Source of the DNA: Cryptococcus deneoformans JEC21 | Lineage: Eukaryota; Basidiomycota; Tremellomycetes; Tremellales; Cryptococcaceae | Direction of reading: 5' to 3' | Assembly (NCBI RefSeq): GCF_000091045.1 | Contig: NC_006685.1 | Span: forward strand, 1,183,701-1,247,700 | Length of the DNA stretch: 64,000 nt | Shown here: in pieces, positions 1 through 11,415 of the stretch | How positions within the stretch are numbered: position 1 is the first letter of the stretch | How the letters are laid out: each line of letters begins with the position of its first letter | Notes under the pieces: generated by a model | What the model was told of the DNA's origin: nothing | The model's database searches: none | Seen by the model: the letters and a program-made list of their open reading frames with translations, nothing else | Program-made: the position numbers and the translations under genes

Positions 1-650
1 CCCAAAGTCCATACTTTCCGTATTTGCCAGTGACATTTGCGAAAACATCTTCGAACGAGGGTACCTTGAGATACCTATATATCACCATACATTAGCCAGA
101 GTAGACAATAGGATGATTTGCGCACCATGCAAGATACACAATGACAATATGGGCGCAGACAGACAGCAGTGCGAGGATACAGATGACGGGGACAAAGAAT
201 ACCACGCCGGCGGGTAAGAAGTTGTATGGTAGTAGTGCCAGCAATGGCAGGAGTGGTAGAGGATGAGATAGAATAAGCGACGGTATGAGCTGCATCGTAC
301 TGTCAGCGCCAGCCAAGCTCGACATGCAACGCACTCACCTCGAGCAGCCCTCGCTCCGTCGCCTCCTCCTTGTACCTCCTGCCCCGTCGTCTGCCCCCTC
401 TCCCTCTTACCAGCGGCTCGTCTACCCGCGCATCCGACTCCTCTTCATCGAGATCCATATCGTCCAAGTCCAGGTCGAGTTCGTCGTCGGGGTCGTCTAG
501 ATCATTGTCAAGGAGCTGGAGCGAGTTCGTGGAAGTGCTTCCCGAGCTGCTAGGGGTTTGGAGAGCGAGGGAGTCTTGCGATTGTGTTTTGTGTGGAGAG
601 CTGTCTCCTGGCTGTGGGTATGGTGCGATGGATGTATGTGGGTGTGGCAT
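1..650 (-). CDS. Amino-acid transporter (AVT/SLC38-like), N-terminal part, cut by window edge
   Basis: Exons read 650..339, 289..126 and 74..<1, in frame across two introns (49 and 51 bases). The first about 104 residues are disordered, with Ser/Pro stretches, a strongly acidic Asp/Glu run and a basic GRGGRRRGRR patch. Membrane segments follow, with the motif LPYNFLPAG, resembling the LPYAFxxAG motif at the first helix of AAAP/AVT transporters, and then WYLKVPSFEDVF at the place where that family has its conserved loop. The family moves amino acids across vacuolar or plasma membranes by proton exchange. The start at 650 is the first in-frame ATG; an upstream TTG in the same frame is not a likely start. 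The gene is divergent from CDC43, with only about 130 bases between starts. Only the first helices are visible, so the family call is inference from short motifs; substrate and localisation cannot be told. Confidence 0.6.
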
Positions 651-779
651 GTATGGGGCGAGAGGTGATGGCGGAGAGTGTAATGCAGTGGACAAATAAA
701 TACGCGCGTAGCGTTATACGATGACAACGACCACAACGGTAGCGACGACAACAACGGCAGCGACAGCGGGCCTCTCACC

Positions 780-2244
780 ATGCACCCACACCAGGCCACC
801 TTCAAGCGCAACGCACATGTCAACTACTTTGTGCGTTGCCTCGCGGCCCTTCCTACAGCTGCCGAAGGACACGATTCAAATCGGTACGCAAACGCCGTGG
901 ACTATAATACCCGCAGCAACTGACGTCTCGGCCCATACAAGTGTGACCATCGCCTACTTTTGCTTATGTGCCCTTGACGTCTTGAATGCTTTGGGAGAGA
1001 AAACAACAGAAAGGCAGCGTGCAGAATGGGCCGAATGGATATGGTCTCTTCAAGTTTGCAAGCTGGCCCCTTCACAGCGAGAAGTGCACGGCTGACATCT
1101 GGCATCGTACAAACAGCGTCCGGAGGGTTCAAGGGGGCCACATACATGGACACGCCAGTGAGGTGCATACTCTCTTCTAGATTCCATAGCTGACTGGAAA
1201 CCACCAGAACCCCACCACATCGCCGGCTCATCTCCCTTCAACTTATACCGCCCTCTTGTGTCTAGCTCTTCTTAGAGCACCGTTAGATCGACTGAACATT
1301 CCTGGACTATTATGCTTTCTAAAGTCATGTCAAGCAGAAGATGGATCGTACGTGCTGCTCAATCTGTGGAGTTGCCGAGAGGGATTGACGTACGGATAAA
1401 GGTTCTCGCCTCTTCAGGCCGAACCATACCTTTTGGAAGGCTTTCAGTCTGACGCTCGCATGGCCTACATAGCAAGTGTTATATCCCACATAATACAGGA
1501 CCCTTCGGGCATAAATATGCCTAAACTGAAGGACTGGATCCGGACATGCAGAGTAAGTATCAACTGTCGGGAGACTACACAGACACTGACGAGTGAAAGA
1601 CCTGGGAGGGCGGCTACGCTTCCAGACCTGGAGGGATTGAGGCCCAGGGTAAGTCAAAACTCCTTTGCTTCGACAAATTGTGTCTCAACTCAATATGCTT
1701 TTAGGCGGGACGACCTATTGCTCTCTGGTAGCCCTTTCCCTCATGTCCGACTTTGATAAATCCCCATCACCTTTGAACGACCGAATCTTTCAAACTGATA
1801 CCTTGCGGTGGCTGGTCTCTAGACAGCTGGGAGGCTTCCAAGGGCGACCGGGGAAGCTCGAAGATGTCTGTTATTCATTCTGGTGTGGAGGGGCTCTTTC
1901 CGTAAGCGTTTCATATTCTTTATGTTGTAATAACAAATGTTCAGCTGACGCCTGGAAAGGTTTTGGGCCGAGACGACCTGATTGATCATGATGCCAATAA
2001 GTCGTTTCTTCTATCGGCGCAGTCGCCTTTGGGCGGCTTCGGAAAGGAGCCAGACGACTATCCGGATCCTTACCACTCTTACCTTGCTCTTGCTGCACTT
2101 TCATTATCACTGAATCGCTTCGGCGAGGACAAAGAAAGCAACTTTCGTTTGAAAGCACTCAATGTGAGATGGAATGTCAGCACTGAAACTGCAGAATGGC
2201 TGCAGACAGAGGTCACTAGGGTCAAGGAACAAGAACGATCATGA
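780..2244 (+). CDS. CDC43: Geranylgeranyltransferase type I beta subunit, with an apparent frameshift
   Basis: Beta subunit of the enzyme that attaches geranylgeranyl to C-terminal CaaL proteins such as Rho GTPases. Exons: 780-883, 942-1157, 1208-1347, 1402-1552, 1600-1648, 1705-1901, 1945-2244. The family's pieces appear in order: DSNRVTIAYF near the N-terminus, EWIWSLQ, GGFKGATYMDTP, QAEDGSF, EAQGGTTYCSLVAL, EDVCYSFWCGGAL (zinc and substrate region) and GGFGKEPDDYPDPYHSYLAL. With 8 bases (about 1054-1061) left out, the protein is 382 residues, close to the usual 377. As written, the frame of EWIWSLQ runs to a stop soon after, while the conserved GGFKG segment lies in another frame with no stop. 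No GT-AG intron I could find restores it (see findings). Later exons join cleanly. Family identity is certain; integrity of this copy is open. Confidence 0.9.
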
Positions 2245-2329
2245 TAATGATAACAACATTTGCATTTATACCTAGCATCCAACAATGTTTATCTATGTAT
2301 ATTCACCATTACAACAATTCCACATTCCA

Positions 2330-4378
2330 TCATAAAGCTTTCTTCTTTCCTACCCAGAATTCTCCTCTCACCGGCAAATCCCCAACTTCGACCTCTCCCT
2401 TAACACCCTTCACCTGAACCTGCACATCAGACACCCCTTCAACACCAGCTAATGCTCCACCCTTGAAGATTATCTTGGTCACGAATCCCGACAGAATGCT
2501 ATCCCTCCCTGGCAATATGTCAAGATCAACGTCGGACAATGGTGCGCGCACTATGAATCGATGTGGTGTGAAGGGGTCAGAGGAGCGGGTGGTAGTTGAA
2601 GGCAACCATTTCGCCGGGTGAATATGCCCAAACGCTTTTGGCGGATACTCATCTTTTTCTCCGTCCCCTTTGTGGTAGACATCGTCCTCAGGTGCAGGAC
2701 CGTCGTAAATCAACACGTCCGGTCTAACGGCCCGCACGTCCACATCCACGTCCCGCATATCCTTGGGCATCTCAACTTCAGCCACAATGATACCGCCAGC
2801 TTTCATTTTTCCTTCCTTCTCCACAATGGTCATTCTTTCGATGGTTACCGAGCGGATTATTTGAGGGGGCGGAGAAGGACCGGGAAACGATAGGTCGAGT
2901 GAGAGAGAAGGGAGAGTCGAGAGGAGCCATCGAGGTGCTACCGGGAAGAATGAAGAGTTGGGGTAATGGGAAAGGCCCCGGACGATAATGGGTGAAGGAC
3001 GACCGTGCAGGTAGTTTTGGAGAAATGCCGACAAGGGCGAAGTATCGTTACCACCAGTAGTCCTATCGAGATCGGCAATGACAGTTCCAGACATCCTGAG
3101 CTCAATCATCTTTTCCTGTCCAACAGTCACGGGTTGTAAAATGACTGTAGCCATTCTGACATCGTCTTCAGACGATGGTAACGATAACGCAAATGGTAAA
3201 CCGAACGGGACGGTAAAGTTGCCATTTTGCACGAAGTCGAGGTGGCGAATAAAGTTGGGTATTGTAGCCATGGCGTTGATAACCAGACTTCGATCATCCG
3301 CGTTTGACAAAGAGTAGTTTTGGAGGGACACAAGGGCAGACAGGTCAAAGGGATGTCCAGGACGAGGCAGACCAGGTAACTGCGGAACTGCTCAGCCAGT
3401 CGTCAGTCCCATCACGCGCGTTTGCAGATGTGTACAGGACTTTAATAGAAGAAGAAGGGATGGGGAACTGACGTGACGCATGAGAAAAATTTACTAGACG
3501 ATTCACTTACTAGGTAGTTCCATCTGCAGACTGACATCATTTTCCTTCATGGCCACCCATCGCCCCCACCACCTTTCTTCCCCATCTCCTAAACCCGTTT
3601 GGATGCTTTCAGCCCCCACGGCCACGTTCAAACCACCGTGCAGCCACCCCTGGTGAATAAAGTTCCATATTTCACCACTTGATGCCATTGGTTTGACGAA
3701 CGCTGTGAAGGATATGGGTTCGAGCCAGGATAAGTCGGGATGATCCGGGCTGTAGGGGGGAACGCCGGTCACCAACGGGATAGACAGTGGTCCCAGCAAG
3801 TCGATATGACCCAGCGGTGGAGAAGAGTCGTTTTCGGGAAAGATATAGACCCCTTTGGAGATATCCAACGACATCTGCTTCCGTTGCAGCGACCCAATCA
3901 GCCAGTTCGCACTCTTCCTTCTCAGCGATTCCCACCAAACTGCACCCATGCCACGATCGCCTCTTTCAGCTGCCTTTTGCCGTTCTGATTCTTGGTAAAA
4001 GTTCTGAATACCCAGTGCGCGATCAACGTCAATACCACATGATAGTGATATGTTGACCAGGATACCGTCGTCGGTGACATTGACAACGGAGATGGATGAT
4101 GGCGATGTGTATTTGAAGGCGGTCTGGGGAAGATCGGACAGTTCTGAAGGTGAAGGCTTGAATGAGGCCGCGAGTAGCGCTATAAAGAGAAGGGCTGATA
4201 GAAAGAGAGAAGCAGCGACGATTGAGACGGTGAGAAGGACTGAGCGCACACGAGCCCGGCGGGGAGGAGATTGTTCGGCAGGAGGTACAGGTTGAGAACG
4301 CGGACGGAAAGGCTCAGGCAGGAGGAGTGTGCGCTCATCCGGGGACTCAGCTCTTGCCTTACCCTTGCGGCTGGACAT
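2330..4378 (-). CDS. TAG1-like (DUF3712) single-pass vacuolar membrane protein
   Basis: Two exons, 4378..3511 and 3387..2330, give 641 residues; the intron is 123 bases, unusually long for this window. The N-terminus has a short cytoplasmic stretch with an acidic-dileucine-like ERTLLLPE motif, followed by one hydrophobic helix at about residues 47-73. The rest is a long beta-rich domain with potential N-glycosylation sites, no catalytic motif and a basic C-terminal end. This layout (short tail, one helix, repeated LEA-like domains) matches fungal DUF3712 proteins such as yeast Tag1/YLR173W, a vacuolar membrane protein linked to ending autophagy. Start: the first ATG in a good context is at 4378; the frame stays open upstream, but only through non-ATG codons and the promoter. 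The yeast function is known; its transfer here is inference from architecture alone. Confidence 0.6.
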
Positions 4379-4611
4379 ACTTGGAGATGGCTGGGACGGC
4401 GGTGAAAGATATGCGTGAAGAGTGGATGAATGAATAAAAGGAAAGACAAGTGAACCGATAGGCGGCAACAAAATACCCGATCGCTCAATCTCTTCGTCGT
4501 TGCAACGAAGTAGTACGTACTACGTATATTGGGTGTCGACGAATGCTTAAAAGTCATTAAAAATACAACAACCCGTACTATCTCTATTAAAGTAGTCATA
4601 TGCTACCGCTT
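4379..4611. promoter_or_regulatory. Short spacer: TAG1-like promoter and OYE 3' end, with 14-bp palindrome
   Basis: This 233-base spacer holds the promoter of the TAG1-like gene and the 3' untranslated region of the OYE-family gene. At 4510-4523 lies the perfect palindrome GTAGTACGTACTAC, about 130 bases upstream of the TAG1-like start codon. A protein binding as a symmetric dimer could use it, but nothing in the sequence identifies a factor. Confidence 0.4.
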
Positions 4612-6225
4612 CTATACATTGCCTTTCCAGCTTAGCATCAATGTGACTCCACGCACAATCATGCCCTTCCATATTTCTTCCACCAACAGGCCCCTGAACC
4701 ACGACATCTCCCCGTCTGGCTCGACCCCTCTTCCTATCCGGCACATTTGCCATGTATGCCACAACGTCGACACGCCTGCGCCCACAAGCGGTATGCCTTT
4801 TCCCTTGGCGGTCGACGGGCCCCCGAGAAGAAATTTGACGACCTTTGCGTGAGGGATACTGTATGTGCCAAAGAAAGCTTCGTCATCGGCTATAGCACGA
4901 TTCAGAATGATACGTCGAGGCAAATCCGGAATGAGACAGGCTGGTCTCCCAATTCCAACCATGTCACACGCTCTCTCCGCCAGTGAGGCAGCTATCAACT
5001 CTCTATTATGCAGGCCCCCCGTCAAGAGTATAGCGGGACCTTGTGGGGGAGGTGGAAGTAGAGGTAGAAGAGACGTCGTGAAATGTGAAAAGAGAGATTG
5101 GCGCTTGGATGGGGACGACAAAGTTTCAGGATATGCAAAAGCTGGTTGAGTATATGTTCCTCCAGATATTTCAATAATGTCGAGTAGTTGCCATGATACA
5201 ATGGTCTTGATCAATTCTGATGCCTGAATTTCGTCGAGACCTGAGATCCTGTTAGCAAGATGCAGCCTAGCTTGAGAACGCATGAACCGGACTCGCCCCC
5301 TTGAACAAAATCAGAGCAGTTCACTTTGACGGCCTTGATGAATGATTTGGACGTTTTCCGGTTTATGCCCTCAAGGACAAGATAGAGAAGGTGTAAGCGT
5401 ACAGGTACATCATCAGGAGCACCTGGCAGTTGCACAGGATTTGGGTTTGTCTATCAGTGTCTGTCAGTTGCGGCTTTTAACAGCATTGGCTGCATGATGA
5501 CTTGCCAGCGGGGATAGGTATTCTGCCAGCAGGTACCCGTGGGCCGCATGCACCTGTACTCCATCCCATCCTGCTTCTTCAGCCAGCACTGCGCCCACAA
5601 CAAACTTGTCCACGATCCTCAGCCAGTCCTCCGGGTCGTTTATCTCCTTACTCTTTCTCGGCCACACGGCATGACTCCACAGCCAGCCCATTATGCCGCC
5701 ATCCATGTCTGGACGAGCTGAGCACGGCCCGATTGCGCGTTGGTAAGGCAAACGTGAAAAGTTCACGGTCGAAGATGACTGGAGGCCCGGATGGGAGATT
5801 TGCATTATAAGAAGAGGAGGCTCTAGATTTGAAGCGACGACCGATGCCAGACGACGATACGCTACCCGGTCTGCCGTAGATGGGGTTATTGTCAAGTCGT
5901 GCGGCGAAGCAAGGTGCTTAGGATCGATTTGGACATTTCCTTGAATCGTATGAGAAACGACTCTTGACCATGCACCTGAAAACTCACCCGAAATGACCAT
6001 TCCCCACCCGCCTTGGGCCCATCGACCATACAGCCGTAGATGATTGGGCTGAGGGGGTCCCCCACCCAGACCGATGCCCTCTGCCATAGCAGCCTGCAAG
6101 TGTCTGAGGTTAGATCCAAAGAAAGCTTGGGCTACGGCGTTTCTTACCTTTACGAGTCTGTTGGGTACGCGGATACCATTGGGCAAGGTGAGGGAGTCGG
6201 TGATGAGGCTGATCGGATCTGACAT
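4612..6225 (-). CDS. NADH:flavin oxidoreductase, Old Yellow Enzyme family
   Basis: Exons 6225..6148, 6093..5506, 5450..5297, 5240..4612; 482 residues. It is an FMN-dependent TIM-barrel enzyme reducing activated alkenes with NAD(P)H; the natural substrate is unknown. Visible motifs: NRLVKAAMAE at the end of strand 1, QISHPGLQS, the HAAHGYLLAEYLSPL block near residues 208-222 with the FMN/substrate histidines, VKVNCSDF, EISGG, ILLTGG, and VGIGRPA near the phosphate-binding end. Two of the three introns begin with GC instead of GT (5505..5451 and 5296..5241), supported by exact frame continuity at PL/TNPNPV and VQG/GLDEI. The ATG at 6225 was chosen because a second one 24 bases upstream adds only a short unconserved tail. 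It is divergent from the GPI-protein gene. Confidence 0.88.
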
Positions 6226-6752
6226 TGTCTGATATGCAGGAGATGTCACGATGATATTACCGGCTACACGTACTATACGGGGATTTCATGCTGCGACTCG
6301 AAAATTGCGGCCGCCCGCCGCCGGGCGGTCGTCGGAGACGCGCCTGATAACTTGATAAGATTACCGTTGCGACGAGCGGAGATTCTTCGTTGGTGTCGCT
6401 GGCCAGCAGAATTGTTATGTGCTTGCCGAGCAGTACACATGCATCTTTCCATTCTCCAGTCCCGCTACCACACCCACTACCACACCCATATCCCTCGGTC
6501 CAACGGTGTCAAAAACTCGCACCCTGTTTCCACTCGAGAGTCGCACGCTGGCCCTGAATGCCGGTCCAAGGGCCAAACTATAAAGATAATACCAAGAAGA
6601 CGCGTCTCTATTATCCCAAGCCCCATGACCCCATCCTTCTTTGTTTACTTTTTATCTTTTATCTTTTCCCCACGCATTATAATTTGTAGCTAGTCTACGT
6701 AAATATCCATTCCCCCACATCTTCTCTTTTCTTCAGTTCGACAATTAACACG
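6226..6752. promoter_or_regulatory. Divergent promoter between OYE-family gene and GPI-protein gene
   Basis: There is no supportable coding sequence in these 527 bases. A GC-rich patch with a GCGGCCGC palindrome lies around 6307, a CT/CA-rich tract with near-repeats of TACCACACCCA around 6467-6490, and a pyrimidine-rich stretch runs up to the start codon at 6753, as usual for 5' leaders here. Confidence 0.5.
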
Positions 6753-7588
6753 ATGTCTCGTTTCTTATTCACGTTCCTTTTTGTTCTTTTGTCTGTTCAG
6801 TTCTGCCTGGCGCAGCGACTGGCGACTCGTATTGACGAGGTATGTACGATCTTTCTTTCTGCGGAGAGACTAGTCATCAGGAAAACTGATGACTTGTATT
6901 GTTAGGATGGACATACTGTCGTTATCACTGGTCCAAATGGATATAATGGCGTTGGAACTCTCCCCTCGTGAGTCGCAAACCCAAGTTCCTTCGTAACCAG
7001 AGACGCGTCGTGAATCATGACGCGGTTAGAAAGCAGCCTTTATTGTGATAATAGCTGACATAACCGGTTTCCCCAACCTACAGTAGCACGGCTACGCCCA
7101 TGTCCACTTCAATGTCAGCCAGCTCTCGTATGACCAAGAGCAGACTCGACGACAGTACGATGTCTTCCACCCCTTTGTAAGTCGCGTCATTCAGTGCAAG
7201 AAAAGGGTTAACTAACTATGCGGATAGCGCTAGTGCTCTTGACAGTTGGCACAGTGCTGCCAATGCTGCTTGGACGGAATCACCATCTGCTTCAGATTCG
7301 AGCAGGTAAGTCCAATCAATTATACTGATATTGTTGGTGACTCACCATTCAACCCCACCGCGTAGCAGTACCCCTGCAACCACAGCGTCTTCTACAGAAA
7401 AATCCGCCGCAGTCAATGGAGCCGCCTCTGCCGCGACTGATGCTTCTGCTACCACATCCCAGACTAATACTTCCGCCGTCATGTCTCATGCCGAAAGCTC
7501 AGCGACTTTGTCGTTGCCCTTGAATCTTGGTCCTGTAATCGGAATAACACTCACAGGTGTTGTTTCTCTGTGGGCTTTAATAGCCTAG
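6753..7588 (+). CDS. Small GPI-anchored Ser/Thr-rich cell-surface protein
   Basis: Exons 6753-6839, 6906-6967, 7084-7176, 7228-7305, 7366-7588; 180 residues. The protein starts with a signal peptide (MSRFLFTFLFVLLSVQF, cleavage probably after CLA). A Ser/Thr/Ala-rich, probably O-mannosylated body follows. The end is a small-residue stretch and a hydrophobic tail (VIGITLTGVVSLWALIA) with no charged residues after it, the signature of a GPI-attachment signal. There is no enzymatic domain and no conserved motif I recognise. By inference it is a wall or plasma-membrane mannoprotein. The five exons join in frame and the composition is typical of basidiomycete yeast surface proteins. Confidence 0.75.
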
Positions 7589-8216
7589 TAAGGCCTCGAG
7601 GGCCTGTTATTGTTCCACCTTTACTTTTGCAGCTGGGCTGCTCCATTTGATTTGTAATCTCACGTATGAAACAAAACTTTCCCTAGCAATGCATCCTGGT
7701 ACCTTGTCGGCCGCATATTTGATAGTGGCCCAACTGTACTTTCAGTTTTGTAATGGCTAAACCACCCTGTCGGATGGGATCACCGGAGAGGGAATTATAG
7801 TAACACTGGCGTCCCTTCTGCCAACTGCATCACCTTTGATGTCGAGCCTAGGGCCCAAGGTTATGCAAAGCCAGGCCAGTCGTCGGCGCGCGGAACCAAA
7901 ATTATGCCTGCTGGAGGAGGACAGAGTTAACCTGGGGATGGCTGCTATGCATGGCTGAGGCAGAACATACTCCGGTGAGGGTGTCTGATACGTTGTGTAG
8001 CAGTCCAGCATGCATGGGCAGGTAATGAGGCGTCGACGAAGCTGGCGGCGGGGTGGAGTAGAGGGGAAAGAAATATCGATGTACCGGATTTGGGCTGCGA
8101 GGATGAAACCTTGTAACAATTAGTTCCTGGCTCGGCTGGCTGAGCTTTCTCCACTCTGCTCTTTCCACATTCAGCCCTCCACACCACATTTCTTTCCACA
8201 AAATACCGTGTTTCAA
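7589..8216. other. Intergenic: 3' end of GPI-protein gene and RUD3 promoter
   Basis: 628 bases without a supportable gene. Open frames of 80-200 codons on the minus strand here are antisense shadows of RUD3 exon 1 or lack any recognisable family or splice logic. Pyrimidine-rich sequence precedes the RUD3 start. Confidence 0.4.
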
Positions 8217-10171
8217 ATGCCTAGCAAAAAGGGAAAGTCCAAGTCCAACGCAAAGGCGAACGCTGCTGCAAATTCCAACTCCACGCAGCGCGCTCCCAAC
8301 CTTCCGAATGGTGCTCCCACTGTCCCGGACGAGGCAGCTCCTCAGGCGCCGCCCGCCGACGAGACGATCGAGCCCAAACCACTGCAGGAAGGAGAAGAAC
8401 AGACGCAAGAGCAAAATCATGAACATAAGGATGAGGAGCCCTCTGGACCATCTCGGGGGGAAGAGCAGGAAGAGCAGGACGATGTGCCGGTGGATGAGCG
8501 GATAAGAATTCTTGAGGACGATCTGGAAACGATGAGGCAAGAAAAGGAGGCATTGGGAAATCAGTACAGAAGTCTACTTGGGAAATTAACGGCGATGAGG
8601 ACGACGCTTGGAGATAAGCTTAAAGAGGATGCCGTGGGTGTCTCTTCTCTTTCTTTTGCCCATATGCAGAAACTGATGCGTGCTTCGGTCGAATACAGGA
8701 GGAGCTTGATCGACGAGAGACGCAGATCAACAATCTCGTTACTGAGAATAGCGAGCTTCACGAAACTGTCAACACACTCAAATCCGAGCTGTCATCCCTC
8801 TCCCAGGAATCTTCACACCTTTCTGCTCAGCTGGCTCAACTTCGCTCTCAGAGCGACTCTTCTTCATCAGACGTGCTCTCTCTCACACGTGAAATGAGAG
8901 AATTGCGAGGTGAAATGGAGAGATTGAGATTGGAGAGGGAAGAATGGGAAGTAGAAGCTGGGAGGGAAAGAGAGCGTAGGGAGACATTAGAGGACGACTT
9001 GAGGGTATTCGAGAGAAGGGAACAAGATATGTGCAGTGCTTTGGAAAAACTCGCCGAAGAAAGGGATAAGGAGAAGGAGAGGGGAGATAATTTGCAAGAG
9101 GTGCTCAGCGAGTTTCAAGCGGGTGAGTCCCTTGTAAAAGGTTAATTTTGCAAGGTGGATAATACTAACAAGCCGCATAGCGAAAGATTCAGAAATACAA
9201 CGGGCAACTGTTGAACTTGAAACGCAGCTCCGCACAGCAGCAGAATCCCTTTCAGAATTCAAGCTCCGTGCTGCCAATGCCGAAACTCGATTGTCCGAGG
9301 TTTCTTCTGATGCTAGCAAGTCCTCCGCTCTCGAAAAGGAACTGAAGGACAAGAATCAGATTATTGGAAAACTACGACATGATAGTAAGTTGATAGCGCG
9401 CGAACATAACAGCCAAAAACCTGACATCTTTCAGCTGTGGTGAGCAATGAGCATCTGAAAGAGGCGTTGAGAAGGTTACGGAAGAACCAATCTGATAACA
9501 ATGTTGACCGGTGGGTTTTCGTCACTTCTTCATTGTCGTCGGCTTTTTCTTACTTTCATTTAGGCGCTTGGTGACAAATATCCTCCTCTCATTCCTTATG
9601 ACATCTCGGGGTGACCCTAAGCGTTTCGAAATGCTATCTTTACTGGCCACCATCCTTTCATGGGACGATGCCGAGCGTGAAAAAGCTGGGTTGCAACGTC
9701 AAGCTGCCGCTGGAGGAGGAAGTAAAGGAAAGGCGAGCGCGAGCAAGGGCAAAGAAACTGAAAAAAGTGCCGAAGAAGAGGCTGCAATGAACGAAGTAAG
9801 TCAATCAGCCCATGAGTTTGCGGCATTGTGTAGCTAAGTTGCTCGAACAGTCTTTCAGCAACTTGTTTGTCGAGTTCCTTCTCAAAGAAGCTTCTCAAGG
9901 CCAACCGTCTCAGACTGGTACATCAGATCACCAGCCCCACCGAACACTATCATCCCTTTCCCTCGATTCGCCTCCTATATTCTCACCTCCTCGTGGTCCT
10001 GCAGCCGGTTCCATGACATTTTCACCCCCCGCCTCTTCGCCTAGACAAAGACCTCGAGAAATGTCAAGCAGTTCATCCGTATCGGAATGGCCCATGATGA
10101 TGGGCGGGAGAAAGGGGAGTTATGCATTAAAAGATGTGATGGAAGGGCAAGGGCAAACATATAATCCTTAG
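8217..10171 (+). CDS. RUD3: Golgin with GRAB domain, RUD3 homologue
   Basis: Exons 8217-8633, 8699-9122, 9181-9384, 9435-9510, 9564-9795, 9851-10171; 557 residues. Rud3 is a cis-Golgi coiled-coil tether recruited by Arf1, acting in ER-Golgi traffic. The N-terminus is Ala/Pro/Gln/Glu-rich and disordered; a long coiled coil covers roughly residues 100-360 (heptad-rich E/L/R/Q sequence such as REMRELRGEMERLRLE). The GRAB domain follows: NNVDRRLVTNILLSFL, then RGDPKRFEMLSLLATILSW and DDAEREKAGLQR. These are the residues that distinguish the GRIP-related Arf-binding domain. A Ser/Pro-rich tail of about 100 residues follows. The start ATG lies in MPSKKGKSK, after a pyrimidine-rich leader. The GRAB block makes the assignment strong. 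Confidence 0.88.
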
Positions 10172-10372
10172 GTCTTGAATCAGATTTGATTTCTGTATGA
10201 TGCACTTGCCATGAATGATGAATGATGTCCGTACATAGATGCTGTACTATTACGAATGCATAAACAACACATCCGCCCGGTTTGCATGCATACATAAGTA
10301 CTCATCACACAATTTTTTGTGTTCTCCCCTGCAAGTCTCCGCAACATCTATGACAACTTCTAGTCGATCCCA

Positions 10373-11196
10373 TTACTCGGCCTTGCCAGCCTTCTCGGCC
10401 TCTTTGATAGAGGCAGCATCCGTCTGGGGGCCGGAAGCTTTACCTGTAAGGCTCTCAAACATGCCGCCAGAGGACTTGAAAGGTCGGGCGAGGTCACCCT
10501 CGGCCTTCTTGTTCCAAAGGTGAAGTTTGGCAGGGTTGGACTCGAGGGCGCCCTTGAGACCCATGATGGATTGAATGAAGAGGGGTTGAGTGTACTTCAT
10601 GTAGCCGTGCTATATGTAAAGTCAGCATGGACAAATTCAAAGCTGGTAGATGCTACTCACAAGGAAGGTCATAATGGCGACGCTCTGAGCGGAATTGTCA
10701 GTGACAGGTGGGTATAGGGCATAAAAGGACAAACGATGAGTAAGCTCCTGATAGCCTTGCCAGTTTCAGCAAGGTCGTAGTCTTTGACAGTAGTTTGCAC
10801 AAGTTCAGGCTTGGCATCAGGGTTCTATGCATTTAAAGTCAGAATTACTGGGATGAATATTAGTGAATAGGCGACAGACCATAGGGGAAGCCGGATTGAC
10901 ATATTTCAAGACCGTCAAGTCGTTCTTCTTCCTAATCTATCCGACTGTCAATGGATGTCGCCACATATCGCCCACGAGAGACTCACCTTGAGAGTAATGA
11001 AGTAGTATATGGCAAGCGATATGAGCTGAGCAGAAACGTAACCGATACGAAGGTAGTTTACGACCTGTGGGTCTTCCATGGGGATCTTTCGAGCGACTGC
11101 ATTATGTGAGCTGTGGTTCTTCACGCTGTTCAAACTGGACGTACCCTGCATGGCGCCGAGAGAGAGGATGAGGTTTGAGACGGCTGGGTTGTTCAT
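10373..11196 (-). CDS. PHO88: PHO88/SND3, ER membrane protein targeting component
   Basis: Exons 11196..11145, 11096..10987, 10936..10880, 10824..10735, 10684..10661, 10609..10373; 189 residues, the usual family size. Pho88 (Snd3) is an ER membrane protein of the SRP-independent targeting route; it was first described as affecting phosphate transport. Motifs: MNNPAVSNLILSLGAMQ at the N-terminus, RKIPMEDPQVVNYLR, KKNDLTVLKYV, TTVKDYDLAETGKAIRS and MKYTQPLFIQSIMGLKG, with helices at about 40-57 and 125-150. Exon 5 has only 24 bases and encodes SVAIMTFL; splice sites and phase are clean on both sides. Divergent from ATP20, with 219 bases between the start codons. Confidence 0.93.
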
Positions 11197-11415
11197 TGTT
11201 GTTGTGGAGACGGGAGATGGGATTGAGATGGAAATAGGATGTAGAGATATATGATATACAGTGGAACCTGGCGGAAAGAGGAGATGGAATATGTGGAGGG
11301 CGGACGTGGAGCCACATCTCCATAACACCGAGATTCGCCGACGAGCTTCTCCCGGCGTTCTCCTGCATAATCATCCGTATACAACGAATCCATCTTCAAC
11401 CATACATCTTCAAAA

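Noticed and set aside
1054..1116. 63-base GT-AG intron with CTGAC branch point in CDC43
   Set aside because: Splice signals look good but the downstream frame would lose GGFKGATYMDTP and reach a stop.
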